Assembly: GCA_030278955.1 (NCBI GenBank)
Contig: JAOANR010000014.1
Coordinates: 20,400,068 to 20,464,067, forward strand
Origin: Hygrophila difformis
Lineage: Eukaryota; Streptophyta; Magnoliopsida; Lamiales; Acanthaceae
Length of the DNA: 64,000 bases
Reading direction: 5' to 3'
Shown here piece by piece: positions 12,066 to 23,011 of the stretch. Below the pieces are notes generated by a model. It searched no databases and had not been told where the DNA came from. It saw only the letters and a program-made list of their open reading frames with translations. Each line of letters begins with the position of its first letter. The stretch's first letter is position 1. The translations under genes and the position numbers were made by a program.

Positions 12066-12437
12066 ATGCAATTCGAACTGAGGCAATTCGAATTAATTCG
12101 AACTGTCCAAGAAACTCGAATTGCATACCAAATTTATTCTCTTCATGTGGTTTCCAACCAATTCGAATTATCCAATTCGAATTAATTCGAATTGCTCAAC
12201 AATTCGAATTGCCTTGAAAACCACATTGTATCCATTGCCATCCCCTCATGCCTTAGTTATTTTCTGTTTTCCACCCAGTTCGAATTGTCCAATTCGAATT
12301 AATTCGAATTGCTGGACAATTCGAATTTACCCTCTCATTGAGGTAAATGCCTTAGCCAAATTTGAGCAATGAAAGGATTTCATCAATTCGAGTTGTCCAA
12401 TTCGAATTAATTCGAATTGCTCAACAATTCGAATTAG
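12066..12437. repeat. TTCGAA palindrome field 2, four modules of about 105 bp
   Basis: Four modules starting near 12068, 12160, 12277 and 12385. Each has the order AATTCGAAT, a spacer TGTCC or similar, the palindrome AATTCGAATTAATTCGAATT (partly decayed in module 1), a spacer such as GCTCAAC, and AATTCGAATT. Module cores are conserved while the intervening DNA differs. Confidence 0.85.
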
Positions 12438-14928
12438 ATTTTCATTCCCTTGCAAGGATTAATTGGGTTAGGTTATACTTCATTCCTCATGCATATTCCA
12501 TTTGGTCTATATTGCACACTACCCAGTAGACCGAATTGAACTCTTCCTTCTATTTTAAAACTCCAAAAATATTTTATTTCTTGATTTGTGTAAGTTGCAT
12601 GGGTGTATTGGGTTTAGGCCCATTACATCCAAATTTTTACCCATTACACATTTCAATCCATTAGTGTCTATCCATTGTGTGATTAATACCCATACAATAC
12701 CAAAAACATTTTCTTAACTTCATCATTTTCTCCTTTATTGTGTGTATGAATGGGTAATGAGAAATATCACAGACCAATGTTGGTGAAAGGTCCCTTCACA
12801 GGGATTCGATTAGCTCGTCTTCTGTGTATTGATTATTACTTGTTATTTTGCATGATCTGATTGAAGATTGGTGGAAGATACGGAGAAAGGTCTCTTCACC
12901 GAGATACGACTAGCCACTCAGCCAATTCCTGATCAGATACAGTTTTCTTTTCTTTACCTTAATTTCAAACCTGAATTTCAAGCTATGGTAATATTAGACA
13001 GTGTCGATCAACACTGTTATAATAATACAATAGTAAGAGACAATGTAGGTTTTTCCTCATTTCCTGGACAGTAGGACTCTCGATGATAGCGATCACTGTC
13101 ATTAAAGGATCTTCACTGTCTAAAATCATTCCATCTGGAATACTTGGGAACCGGACAGCAGATGTTTGCAGTCCGGATAACCCCAATTATTTCTGGCACT
13201 CTTTTTAGCCAATGTCTTCTATTCTCAAGGCTATCACATCTTTGTGTATCAAATTCTGTCTAACTCCACCATATATTTTGGGGTATTTTATTTTATTTCT
13301 CTTATACATGTATGCATGATACTATTATGTAGATGCTGTGGTCATTATTATTTTGGAGATCCTTCTCCTTGGACATAGACGTCTTGATTTAAATCAGATG
13401 CTGCATAATAAATTTTCAACAAAAATTCCTTTATAAAATCCAGATCTGAGTAAGGGATAAATTCGACAGTTATGATTAATTCATATTCCACCGAGGGTTG
13501 ATTTTGAGAACTTAGAAGCAGAGTCAGCGATTAGGTCTCGTCTAGACCGAAAGGATCTGTGTTTTAATTGAGAGTTTAGTACCTGTCTTGGGAATGATTT
13601 TCAAATATCAATTGGTTTCTCAAAATTGCTGTGTGTTGGAAATCTTCTATTAGATATTGCATCAAGTCAATACTCACTTGGGTATAGATAAGATGTAATA
13701 AATAATACTAGAGGAACAACATATAGGCCTTGGTTAATTTCTTAGATAGGGTTGAGTATTCCTTCGACTACTATCTTCTTCTGCCAAAGTCTAAAATTGA
13801 GTCTTGAATGAGTGCATCCGGAACAGGTTTATTCATGGATCTGTTTCATTTAGTTCGTATCTCATAACTACCCAAGTGTTGTGAGCCCTATGGCTTATTG
13901 ATATCTTGGGGGTTCTTGATCTGCATCTGGTCACCGAGACCAGGGGCTCTTTTATACTAACGGAAAGAGATGCTTTTAACACTTCCGAGTGATAGGATTT
14001 TAAATGCTTTCTTTAAAGCTTTCTTTACTGCTTTCCTTTAAAATGCTTTCATAGAGGTCACTCGGAAGAATTAGGAGTTGTCCATCTGTTGAAAGGTTTG
14101 AGAGTTATGGAAGGGTTTGGGGTTCAGTTTGAAAGCTTTTGGTGTGACCAGAGGAATGATAGGATTACTTGGCATGTCAATTAATGATATGCTAGGTGTT
14201 GCTTATCCACCACAGATAAATAACCTAACCTCGCAAGGCGTGTGAACAAGGCCTGAGAAGGGAGTTATAAGTCTATGGTATCTTAGATTTTGTTGTCTTA
14301 AGAGCATGTAAACTCTTACTATAAGTACCTGTCTGTTAAAGGGAACATGGTATAGAGAGCATGAGAGTTAACTAACTGGAGGATTATCCCAAACTAAGAT
14401 CTGCGTATTAAAAGTAGAAGTTTAACTGTGTTTCATCTGAATCTTGTCCAATCTTTATTACTTTCTCCCTGTCCCTTCTGTCTCATTTTAAAATCGCTTT
14501 CATAGATTAATTTTTATCCGCTTTCTTAGAATAGCTTTATTGCATCCTTAGAATAGAATTTACTAGCTTTGTAGTGTAATTTTAATTGCTTTCATAGTTT
14601 AGTTTAAATTATGTCAATTAGTTGTTAGAAACCATTGCAAAAACTTGAATCGAGTAACCGAGTGGAAAATCTTAGTAAACGACGTGGGCCCTGCTTCTAT
14701 CGCACATCCTCCAGTGAACGATCCGGTCTTACTATAAATTACTGCAATTTTTGACACCGTGCGCTTTCGGGGGTACAGTTTCTTGACACGAGCAATAAAA
14801 ACGTGACAACCTATAATATATCCCTAATCCCAAATCCATCTTCATAAATTGGTTTCATTAAATAAAAATTGAAAACCAGGAGTATATTGTTTCAGAAAAT
14901 ATTCATGAAATGGGGGCTTGTCAAAAGT

Positions 14929-15060
14929 TTCATGGCGCCGTTGCCGGGGATCATAACTTGGGAGCGCCATGAAATTGGAAATTGTATTTAGAGGTTCTTC
15001 ACCCCCCGGCAGCGCATGACATGAAACTGTCAAAAGTTTCATGGCGCCTTTGCCGGGGAG
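14929..15060 (+). repeat. Duplicated tRNA-Asp primer-site-like sequence inside an inverted-repeat block
   Basis: TGGCGCCGTTGCCGGGGA at 14933-14950 equals the complement of the 3' end of tRNA-Asp, the primer site used by Athila-type elements. A variant TGGCGCCTTTGCCGGGGA follows at 15042-15059, each preceded by GTCAAAAGTTTCA. Reverse-complement pieces (GCGCCATGAAA, CATGAAACTGTC) lie between them, so the block can fold back. No gag follows. Confidence 0.55.
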
Positions 15061-15640
15061 AATGCAGCTTCGTTTAAAATTAAGGCACCCCACATGAGTA
15101 CTAAAAAGTGGAATATATCCTTAAACCCCTTCCCCACAAATCATAACTCTTTCCTTTTAATAAATTTTAACTTGGGATATTTTAGAAAAGCTCGTGTAGG
15201 AAATTGTCAAAAGTTTCACTCCCACGCCTGCAAGCACTCCTAGAAATATTTAATTCAGTGACGCGGAGCTTTGTTTTTGGCGATGGCATTAGAGTAAAGT
15301 TCAGTGCTCGTGTGTTTTCATTGGTGCTTGCCCTGAGGCACTTAGGAGATCATGTTTAGAAGAGGTTGGAGCACGATCCGACTATATCGAAGAAGTTCTT
15401 CAATGAAAGTTGTGTGGATTTTAAAAGGAATGAAATTGCGAAAGCTCTACGGGACTGGGCCGGAGAAGTGGAGGGCAACGAGAGGTGCAGTCCTGGGGAG
15501 TATTCAAGCTTGTATGCATTGCTCGTGTTTAGATCCTTTGGACACATTTGGATTATGGTCTGGATGATTTGGTGTTTGTTTAGCTATAGTATGGAATTAT
15601 GGAATTTTGAAATTTATGAATGCAAATTATTCTTTTGGTT
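15061..15640. other. No recognised gene
   Basis: A 96-codon open frame at 15366-15656 on the plus strand has no family I recognise. The rest shows no repeat or gene signal. Confidence 0.3.
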
Positions 15641-15643
15641 TGG

Positions 15644-15697
15644 TTTGGTAAATTGATATTGTAATATATGTTTGGTAAATTGATATTGTAATATATG
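15644..15697 (+). repeat. Two exact 27-bp tandem repeats
   Basis: Unit begins TTTGGTAAATTGATATTG. Copies lie at 15644-15670 and 15671-15697, with a degraded third start after them. Confidence 0.9.
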
Positions 15698-15831
15698 GTA
15701 AATTATTATTGTATTTTGGTCGTAACATATACAAGGAGATGTGGTATAAAATTATAAATGAAAGAGATGTTGAAAGGACGACTACTAGGACGATGAATAG
15801 AAGCATCCCAGACATTGGAGAATACGCAGAT

Positions 15832-16110
15832 ATTTCCGGACGGTCAATGGACAGTCGACCACGACCGTCCACAATGTCCCAGGACCGTCCGTCAATACTA
15901 AAAACCAAGGGACGGTTAGTTGGACGGTCTGGAAAGCATCATCGGGACCGTCCCGTTCGGTCTGTATTACTCAGTGATATTGGGACGCCTGCTGGACGGT
16001 CCACAACGACCGTCCTATTATTACCAGGACCGTCCAATGGTGATATCACAGCCGAACGGTAGATAGGACGCTCCCCAAACCGTCCAGGGACCGTCTGAAG
16101 GTTTCTGCTT
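15832..16110. repeat. GGACGGTC / GACCGTCC cluster in both orientations
   Basis: More than ten copies of the core ACGGTC or GACCGT occur within 280 bases, alternating in direction (for example GGACGGTC at 15839, GACCGTCC at 15863 and 15885, GGACGGTC at 15924). Alternating inverted motifs resemble the transposase-binding subterminal arrays of CACTA or hAT elements. I could not find ends or target duplications. Confidence 0.7.
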
Positions 16111-16189
16111 CCTACAAAGAGCTACATACGGCTTATGGATGGTTCAAAAATGTATGTCCCATTGACCGTTTAAAAGTAAATATCACTTG

Positions 16190-16625
16190 TTAGCTTGGTA
16201 AATACCATATGGTTAACTTGGGTAAAATAAACACTAGATCTGGTAAAACCCAAGATTGTGTGTGGTAACAATATAGGTCGATCTGGTAAAACCCAACATT
16301 GTGCGTGGTAACATTATTGATAGATCTGGTAAAACCCAATATTGCGTGTGGTAATAATTGATAAACCGTATGTGGTAAAGTTTGTAAGAAAATATGGATG
16401 AGGGGGTTTTCGAATCCGTGTGGTGGAGAGAGCAGTTTCGAAGAGTGCAAGCTTTGGAAGAATAAAGAATTTCTGGCATAGGGCTGGACAAGTTTAAATT
16501 ACTAAACACCACACATTTACCACATTCGAATATAAGTCTTTACCACATATATAAATAACCCTTTACGACATCGTATATATAATTCTTTACCATATATGAC
16601 AACACATTTTACCACAATTAATTAT
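16190..16625. repeat. GTGGTAA-motif repeats, direct on the left and inverted on the right
   Basis: Three tandem copies of a roughly 50-base unit (GATCTGGTAAAACCCAA... GTGTGGTAA) lie at about 16230-16365. The complementary motif TTACCACA recurs at about 16515, 16540 and 16610. The symmetric layout suits the subterminal regions of a non-autonomous DNA transposon, with a centre near 16450; ends were not resolved. Confidence 0.55.
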
Positions 16626-16841
16626 GATAAAATAATAATATATAATTAAAATTAATTATAATTACATAAAATAAATATTTCATACTAAATAAATAAATAT
16701 AATATAATATAAAATTTATATAAAGTAATGAAAAGATTTTTGAAAATAAAAATATTGACAATAAAATCCTTAGTAAAATTAATTTTTACAAGTACATATA
16801 AAATTTAATAAATTTAAAGATTTAAAATAAAATCCGTATCT
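16626..16841. other. AT-rich spacer, nothing recognised
   Basis: Very AT-rich sequence without coding frames or clear repeats. Confidence 0.5.
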
Positions 16842-16857
16842 GTGTTGTTTTATTGTC

Positions 16858-17028
16858 TTTTTTTTGATAAACAGTGACACTCATGTGTCGGCAAAGGTGT
16901 GTGGGAGCCCAAACCACACAAATTACAAATGGGGATAAAGGGTAGGGATAGGGGGCGGGTGGGGATCGAACCCCCAACCTATGGTTGAGACAATGGGGAC
17001 TTGACCGCTAGGGTAAGTCCACAACCCC
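16858..17028 (-). mobile_element. tRNA-derived SINE with 16-bp target-site duplication
   Basis: Flanked by GTGTTGTTTTATTGTC at 16842-16857 and 17029-17044. On the minus strand it starts CACGGGG..., includes a B box (GGTTCGATCC, about 16967-16958) and an A-box-like GACTTACCCTAGCGG region near its start, and ends in an A run (plus-strand T8 at 16858-16865). It belongs to the RNA-polymerase-III-transcribed SINE class and is copied by LINE machinery. Confidence 0.85.
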
Positions 17029-17105
17029 GTGTTGTTTTATTGTCGAAGTAGAGAATAATTCCAAGCAGTAATCTATTTTTCTCATATTTCACTAAACGTA
17101 TTCCA

Positions 17106-17257
17106 TGTTAAGACACATGCATGCATCTACACGTTTGTATGTCTCAGCCCCTAAGTTTACTTGGAGGAAGAAAAGTTGATTTAGTATTCCCCTAAATTCT
17201 ATCCTACTACTTGTTGATCAATCCTGTATTTAGTCCTATAAATACCCCTTGTACTAC
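17106..17257 (+). repeat. Copia 5' LTR, left part
   Basis: Matches 37467-37618 almost base for base and ends ...GTACTAC, the last five bases being the target duplication of the inserted chromovirus. Confidence 0.93.
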
Positions 17258-19447
17258 TGTAACGCCCCGAAAATTCAAACCTTATTTTCGCAAGCATTAC
17301 CGCCGTACTAACTATCATAAACTAGTGGCCAGCTAATTTAAAACAGCTAGTACAAGGCTGAGCAAACCTAAGGTGATCATCTGATTAATCCAATTTCATG
17401 CGGAATCTAAAATAAAATAAAACACATAGGCAAATAAACAATTACCACAGAATAAATGCATAAAACAAACTCCGTCAGGGTATCAGGCTACAAGCCTCTC
17501 AAATTATGCTCATGCAACCTGCCAATATAATAACGGGGCTACCAGCCCAAAGCAGTAAAGCACATAGGCCCCAGGCTGACATACTGTAAATCCTAGGCTC
17601 ACAGGCCTCAACTAGCATATAATCCAATGCTAAATAATAATATAAAAATCATAAGGTATCACATAAACACATAAGATAAAATGAATAAACAGGTCCTATC
17701 TATGTGATCTCTCAACCCCATACCCGCGCCTCCAGCAAGATCTATAAAACAGACAAAAGCAAAGGGAGTCAGTACAACGTACTGAGCAAGGCTACGTGCC
17801 GGGGAGTAAGGGAAAACAGAACCGCAACTCAAGATAATAAATACTAAATGATAAATAAATAAAAATATAAAGGCAGAATAAAATAAAGCGATAAAGCATC
17901 ACACCGTCCCATACCGGTGCTTCAACCACAAGCATACATTTTATGCACATGATGCATGACCTAACATACACCTATCTATCCTATATGCTCATGCAAATGA
18001 ATATGCCTAGCCGGCACCTAAAACCCGGGCGGTATGAACCCACGGGTGAGGATATCATCAACTCCAACCCGTTACAGGGTAACATACACCATCCCCGCAG
18101 GGATCACAGGCATCACAGCCAAATCTCAGGCATAACAGCCAATATCACAGGCAAATACAGCCATAACATACACCCCGCAGGGTCAACGGGACTCAACAAC
18201 ACCGGTGAAGGCTGCCCGATCAATCACATCACAGGCATAACAGCCAAACAACCACCCCGCAGGGCCATCGGTACTCAACAACACCGGTAAAGGCTCCCCG
18301 ATAAATCATAAACAACATATCAACCCATCGGGTTCCATTTCCGTCAATTCCAATGCAATATCATGCATATGCAACATGCCAAATGATTCCACACCTAATA
18401 TTAGGTTCTCATGCTTCTAACGCATTAGATAGTTAATCATAGCCGCCTGAGCTAAGGCACAACTTCACAAGTCGTCAAACGTACAAAATAAACGACATAA
18501 TAACCCATTGGGTCCAAAATCATCAATACCAATGCAATGCCATGCATATACAACCATCATAGAAGTGATCCAACACCTAACACTAGGTTCGCATGCTTCT
18601 CGCGCATTAGATATCTAGGCAAAGCCCCCTATGCTTTAGCACAACAACATCAACATAAGAATTAACCATCATAAAACATTTCAACAATCAACAAAGCCAT
18701 TCAACAAGCTCCACGGGTTAAAATTTACAAACCATGACCTTCAAATAATACCAGGAGAGGTTCAAACCAACATGGAAACGAGAACGAAAGCATAGCATCA
18801 AAAAACATGCAGAACCCGAGCAAGACAGCAGCCCTGCCTGGGCTGCCGCGCTGACCGCGCGGTCCTTCCCAGGACCGCGCCACGACCGCGCGGGCTGTAA
18901 CAGCCTGCGCGTCGAGCGCTGTCCGGCGACTCGCCGGACGAATTACCATCCCGACACCCCCAAACACGTAAATTAAGCCAAAGACCCTTGCCTCGGTGTT
19001 TTGGGCGATCAACAACGCTTCCGGGATATCCAATTCAACTCCGATCGATCAATCCCAAAACCCAACCAAAACCTAACATTCAAAACATCTCCAAATCACC
19101 ACCAAAACGAACGAAATAAAAATCACTACGAAGACGACAATGAGGAGACACACTTACCACAAGCCAATCGAACAATCGTTCAAGAAACGCGATGATTTGA
19201 ACGAGTCCAAGATTGCCCCTCTTTCTTCTCCTCTCTCGGCCTCTCTCTTCCTCTCTCCCCGTTTCTTCACAACTTTTGGCCAAATTATAACTTGACCCCC
19301 TTTTAATTCCAATTCTAATAATTATAAGTGAACCCCCATTCCTTCTCAATTATAACAAATCGACCCATCCGGATTAAAAATGCAGAAAACCGAATACCAA
19401 ATACCATAATATTTAAACATCCTGTTTAATTAAATCGGGTCATTACA
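17258..19447 (-). repeat. Chromovirus LTR A (outer 3' LTR)
   Basis: 2190 bases. It contains two diverged tandem copies of a roughly 180-base unit (about 18312-18490 and 18491-18660), short repeats around the ACAGGCAT motif (18100-18290) and a GC-rich palindromic patch (18845-18945). Some bases differ from LTRs B and C, which agree with each other (for example AATAAATGCA at 17451 against AATAACTGCA). Confidence 0.92.
18845..18945. repeat. GC-rich palindromic patch in LTR A
   Basis: Short inverted repeats (ACCGCGCGGTCC, GGACCGCGCC, TCCGGCGACTCGCCGGA) packed in about 100 bases within an AT-rich LTR. The same patch recurs at 25485-25585 and 32125-32225. Confidence 0.8.
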
Positions 19448-19462
19448 TTCCTCCCCCCTTAC
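19448..19462 (-). promoter_or_regulatory. Polypurine tract, body 1
   Basis: The minus strand reads TAAGGGGGGAGGAA directly before the 3' LTR. This is the expected primer for plus-strand DNA synthesis. A second copy lies at 26088-26102. Confidence 0.85.
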
Positions 19463-19534
19463 GATCATTTCGTCCCCGAAATGCACATTCAAGAACATGA
19501 TCAAAAATCAAAATCAAGGGGAACAGAGGTTACC

Positions 19535-19897
19535 TCAAGGCAACGGAGTAAAGTTCAAGTATGAGTACTTCAGCTTCATATGCTCCTTGGTTTCCCAAGT
19601 AGCATCTTCAGGCCCATGCCTAGAATACAGCACCTTAACCATCCAGATGGTTTCGTGCCTCAAGACCCTTTCCTATGCATGAATTACCCAAACTGGATAC
19701 TCCTCATACTCCCGACTTGCATCCAACTCAATCTCATCAGGCTGAATAATCTTAGATGGATCAGACACGAACTTCCGGAGCTGAGACACATGAAAAACAT
19801 CGTGTGCTCGACCCACTTCAGCTGGTAAGGCCAACCTATACGCCACTTTACCAATTCGCTCCACAATTTCATAGGGTCCAATGTATCTCGGGCTCAA
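19535..19897 (-). pseudogene. Chromovirus integrase C-terminus and chromodomain, body 1
   Basis: Begins [16 protein letters not shown], the usual integrase C-terminal segment (GPYEI), then runs through [12 protein letters not shown] to a chromodomain-like end containing EDATWET and MKLKY. Stops interrupt it: one at the HA/KERV boundary (TAG here, AAG in body 2) and one where a tryptophan is expected. Chromodomains steer integration to marked chromatin; this copy cannot encode a full one. Confidence 0.85.
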
Positions 19898-21002
19898 CTT
19901 GCCCTTTTTACCAAACCGACGTGTCCCTTACATAGGCGATACCCGCAGTAATACCCTATCACTGACATCAAACTCCACCTCTCGAAGAGTTGAGTCAGCA
20001 TAGCTCTTCTGTCTGTTTTGTCTGTCCTGCCTCTTTCATACGATCCCTGATGATTCTCACCAACTTGATTGTCTGCTCAATCATCTCAGGACCCACATTC
20101 ACCTTATCTGTTGGATCGTTCCAACATAAAGGACTCCTAACTTCCTCCCATACAATGCCTCGAAAGGAGACATGCCAATACTTGCATGATAACTGTTATT
20201 GTAACTGAACTCCACTCAACTAAGGTGATTCTCCCAACTTCCCTGAAAATCCAGTGCACAAGCTCGCAGCATATCCTCTAAAGTCCTAATGGTCCTCTCC
20301 GTCTGACCATCTGACTGAGGATGCTATGCAGTACTCATGCTAATCTGCGTGCCAAACGCTGCCTGCACATCCTTCCAAAACTTGGACATGAATCTGGATT
20401 CCCGATCGGACACAATCTCCTTGGGAATCCCAAACCTCTTGACAACATGTTGAATATAAGCCCGAGTAAGCTGGCTCATACTCCAGGTCAGTCTAATAGG
20501 TATGAATATTGCACTATTTGTTAAACGATCCACTACTACCCAGATCGTGTCCACCTTCCTCGCAGTCTGAGGCAATCCTGTCACAAAATCCATGGAAATG
20601 GATTCCCACTTCCATTCAGGTACTGCTAAAGGCTGTAGCAAACCCATCGGCCTCATGTGCTCAACCTTCACTCGCTGACAGGTCGCGCACTTGGCCACAT
20701 AATCAACTATCTCCCTCTTCATGTTGTTCCACCAATAAGTCTGTCGGATGTCTTTATACATCTTTGTGACTCCGAGATGAACAGAATAAGGAGTCGTGTG
20801 CCTCATCCATGACTTTCCTCTTCAGATCATCACAACACTCCGGAATGCACCATCTGTCGCCATATCTCACCATGCCTCTATCATCAATCTTGAAACCCGG
20901 GGCCTTACCATCCTTAATCTTCTGTCTCAATACCGCCATCTCCCCACTATCATGCTGACTAGCAACTATCTCATCAATCAAGGAAGATGCAGTAACTAGC
21001 AT
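19898..21002 (-). pseudogene. Chromovirus integrase (zinc-binding and catalytic core), body 1
   Basis: From right to left: linker (DGKAPGFKIDDRGMVRYGD, 21002-20754), a frame change, then the zinc-binding motif (CATCQ) and core with SMDFVTGLP and VSDRESRF, giving the first two catalytic Asp residues. Next is a TAG at 20324-20326 where the family has Tyr before HPQ, then [14 protein letters not shown] with the catalytic Glu, and a TGA at 20216-20218 where Trp is expected. Body 1 has HLG where body 2 keeps the usual HPG. Not functional as it stands. Confidence 0.88.
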
Positions 21003-21033
21003 GTTAAGGTGTGCTGCACCGAGCCAGCAAGCC

Positions 21034-21743
21034 TCAATTCTGAGTAGTTCCCTGCATCACCGCCAAACTTGCCACTGAAAGATGCTCCTTACTGCTCAAA
21101 GCATCCGCCACCCGGTTCGCCTTTCCTTCAATGTACTGAATATCTGAGTCATAGTCCTGGAATAACTCCATCCACCTTCTCTGTCTGCCACTCATGTGGT
21201 ATGAGGTGTACAGACACCTCAGATTCTTATGATCTGAATAAATTCTACACTTTGCCCCATACAAATAGTGTCTCCAGATTTCCAGAGCATGCACTACCGC
21301 TGCCATCTCCAAATCGTGAGTCGGGTAGTTTTGCTCATGTGGCTTAAGCTGTCGAGATGCATAAGCAATCACCTTGCCCTTTTGCATCAACACACAACCT
21401 AAACCCTTAAGTGACGCATCATTGTAAACTTCATACTCACCTAAATCATCGGGTAGTACCAAAACAGGTGTCTCTGTCACTTTCTTCTTCAACAGTTCGA
21501 ATGCCTGCTCACAAGCATCATCCCATCTGAATCTAACATCTTTCCTCAATAATCTCGTCAGAGGTTTAGCAATGCTAGAGAACCCCTCAATGAACCTGCA
21601 GTAGTGGCCAACAAGACCCAAGAACTCCGGATCTCCCTCACATTCTTCGGGGCTTGCCACTTTAGTATCGCCTCCACCTTAGCCGGGTCAACTGCAATAC
21701 CTTCAGCAGAAAAAATGTGGCCCAGAAACGACGCCTTCTCCAA
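21034..21743 (-). pseudogene. Chromovirus RT end and RNase H, body 1
   Basis: The right end (21743-21558) reads [19 protein letters not shown], the RT thumb/connection. A frame change follows near 21650. The 208-codon frame 21660-21034 holds [16 protein letters not shown], then RNase H with [15 protein letters not shown], the central Glu ([19 protein letters not shown]) and YSDHKNLR, ending [12 protein letters not shown]. RNase H removes the RNA strand during reverse transcription. Catalytic acidic residues appear retained, but the polyprotein is split by frameshifts. Confidence 0.88.
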
Positions 21744-21785
21744 CCAGAACTCACATTTAGGGAGTTTAGCATATAGCTTATACTC

Positions 21786-22582
21786 TCACAATGTGTTCGA
21801 TACTGTCCTCAGATAACCCGCATGTACCTCACGAGTCGGCGAACAGACTAGGATATCGTCTATGAACACAACCACGCACACATCCAGCAGGGGGTGGAAT
21901 ACCCTATGCATAAGATCCATGAAGATCGCTGGTGCGTTAGTCAAACCAGAAGGTATGACCGTGAATTCACCGTGTCCATAACGGATTCTGAACACTGACC
22001 TAGGCCTATCAGCCTCTGCCACGCTCATTTGATGGTATCCCAATATCAAATCAGCCTTACTGAATACACTGGCCCTCTCAATGGATCAAAACGACCCTCA
22101 ATCCGAGATAGAGGATATTTATTCATCACCGTGGTTCGGTTTCAAACCCCTGTGACCGATGCGCATCCTCATCGACCCATCCTTCTTCTTAACAAACAAA
22201 AAAAAGAAGCTTCCCAACGCGCGCTACTCCGCTGAATATACCCCTCACTAGTAAGCTCAGTCAACTGATCTTTCAACTCCTTCCGTTCAGCAGGAGGCAT
22301 ACAGTAAGGAGACTTAGAAATAGGAGTTGCATCAGGCATCAGCTCGATAGTAAAATCAATCTCCCGAACAGGTGGGAGACTGGGAATTTTGTCGGGAAAG
22401 ACATCCCCGAACTCAGATATGATAGGGACACTCGAAGCAGCAGGAACCTCTGTTCGAAGATCCCTAATTAGCCACAAGGAAAGAAAGCAACCCCTGCACA
22501 TCAAGCCCCACAACAAAGTAACAGAAACCACACCACTAACAGGTGGAATCACAGAATGTCGGTAAGAAACAGGCTTACCCAA
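21786..22582 (-). pseudogene. Chromovirus protease-RT linker and reverse transcriptase, body 1
   Basis: The right part (22582-22169) has FPDKIPSLPPVREIDFTIEL and the RT fingers start (AERKELKDQLTEL, GYIQRSSARWEASF). An A-rich run near 22195-22206 breaks the frame. The left part (22049-21786) has ILGYHQMSV, FRIRYGHGEFTVIPSGLTNAPA and the active site FIDDIL. The Asp pair of the catalytic motif is kept. Breaks between the parts prevent one continuous product. Confidence 0.88.
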
Positions 22583-23011
22583 AGAATCCTAAAAGGATAT
22601 TCGTGGAACACCACAATCAATCTCAGCATATGGCAGAACAGCCAATCCATGCCCAATAGTACGTCAAAATCAGTCAGGCTATAGACCACCAGGTCAGCCC
22701 TGAATTCACGACTCTCGATGCTCAACACAGCATCTTGCATTATACGATCACTGCGAATACTATCACCCGAAGGTATAGAAACTAGTATCTGGTAGGGCAA
22801 CAACGGTCCTACTCCGTGCTCTCGCACACATCGCAAAGCCACTAAAGAACACGAGGCTTCCAAAATTGCATAGTACTACGGCAGAAAGATTCGCAACAGT
22901 AGTAGCACCTACTCCATGCTTACGAATGAAATTCAAAGTCCCGAATGAACATGAGACTCCAGAGTCAAACACAATAACCGCAACACCCAATGCGACCTGA
23001 ATAAATCCCAC
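22549..23011 (-). pseudogene. Chromovirus aspartic protease, body 1
   Basis: Two overlapping frames. 23011-22763 has VIVFDSGVSCSFGTLNFI, where DSG is the active-site triad form. 22863-22549 has SREFRADLVVYSLTDFDVLLGMDWL, the conserved C-terminal half. A frameshift separates them. The protease would process Gag-Pol; no Gag is found upstream. Confidence 0.85.

Larger units (their letters stand above)
10777..14840. other. Unclassified repetitive DNA, possibly a long LTR or retroelement leader
   Basis: No convincing coding frame in about 4 kb. A good TATA box (CTATAAAAG, 11183-11191) is followed by a leader-like stretch. Two fields of TTCGAA palindromes lie at 10826-11112 and 12066-12437. Near 14748-14772 the sequence TTTTTGACACCGTGCGC followed by a G run resembles a degenerate tRNA-Asp-type primer site, as found just after Athila/Tat LTRs. 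This would fit an old LTR and leader, but the element has no visible partner LTR here, so the class is inference. Confidence 0.35.

Noticed and set aside
10717..12372. Frames rich in Ile, Arg, Asn and Ser in the TTCGAA fields
   Set aside because: The AATTCGAATT palindrome yields IRI/NSN peptides in any frame; not coding.
14842..15093. 83-codon minus frame over the primer-site-like block
   Set aside because: It is explained by the duplicated tRNA-Asp-like sequence and has no homologous motif.
17943..18290. 115-codon frame in the chromovirus LTR (also 24584-24931 and 31222-31569)
   Set aside because: It lies within the LTR, is made of short repeats and does not resemble any retroelement protein.
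18725..19033. Ala/Arg-rich minus frames over the GC-rich patch
   Set aside because: Composition follows the palindromic GC-rich patch of the LTR; no domain.
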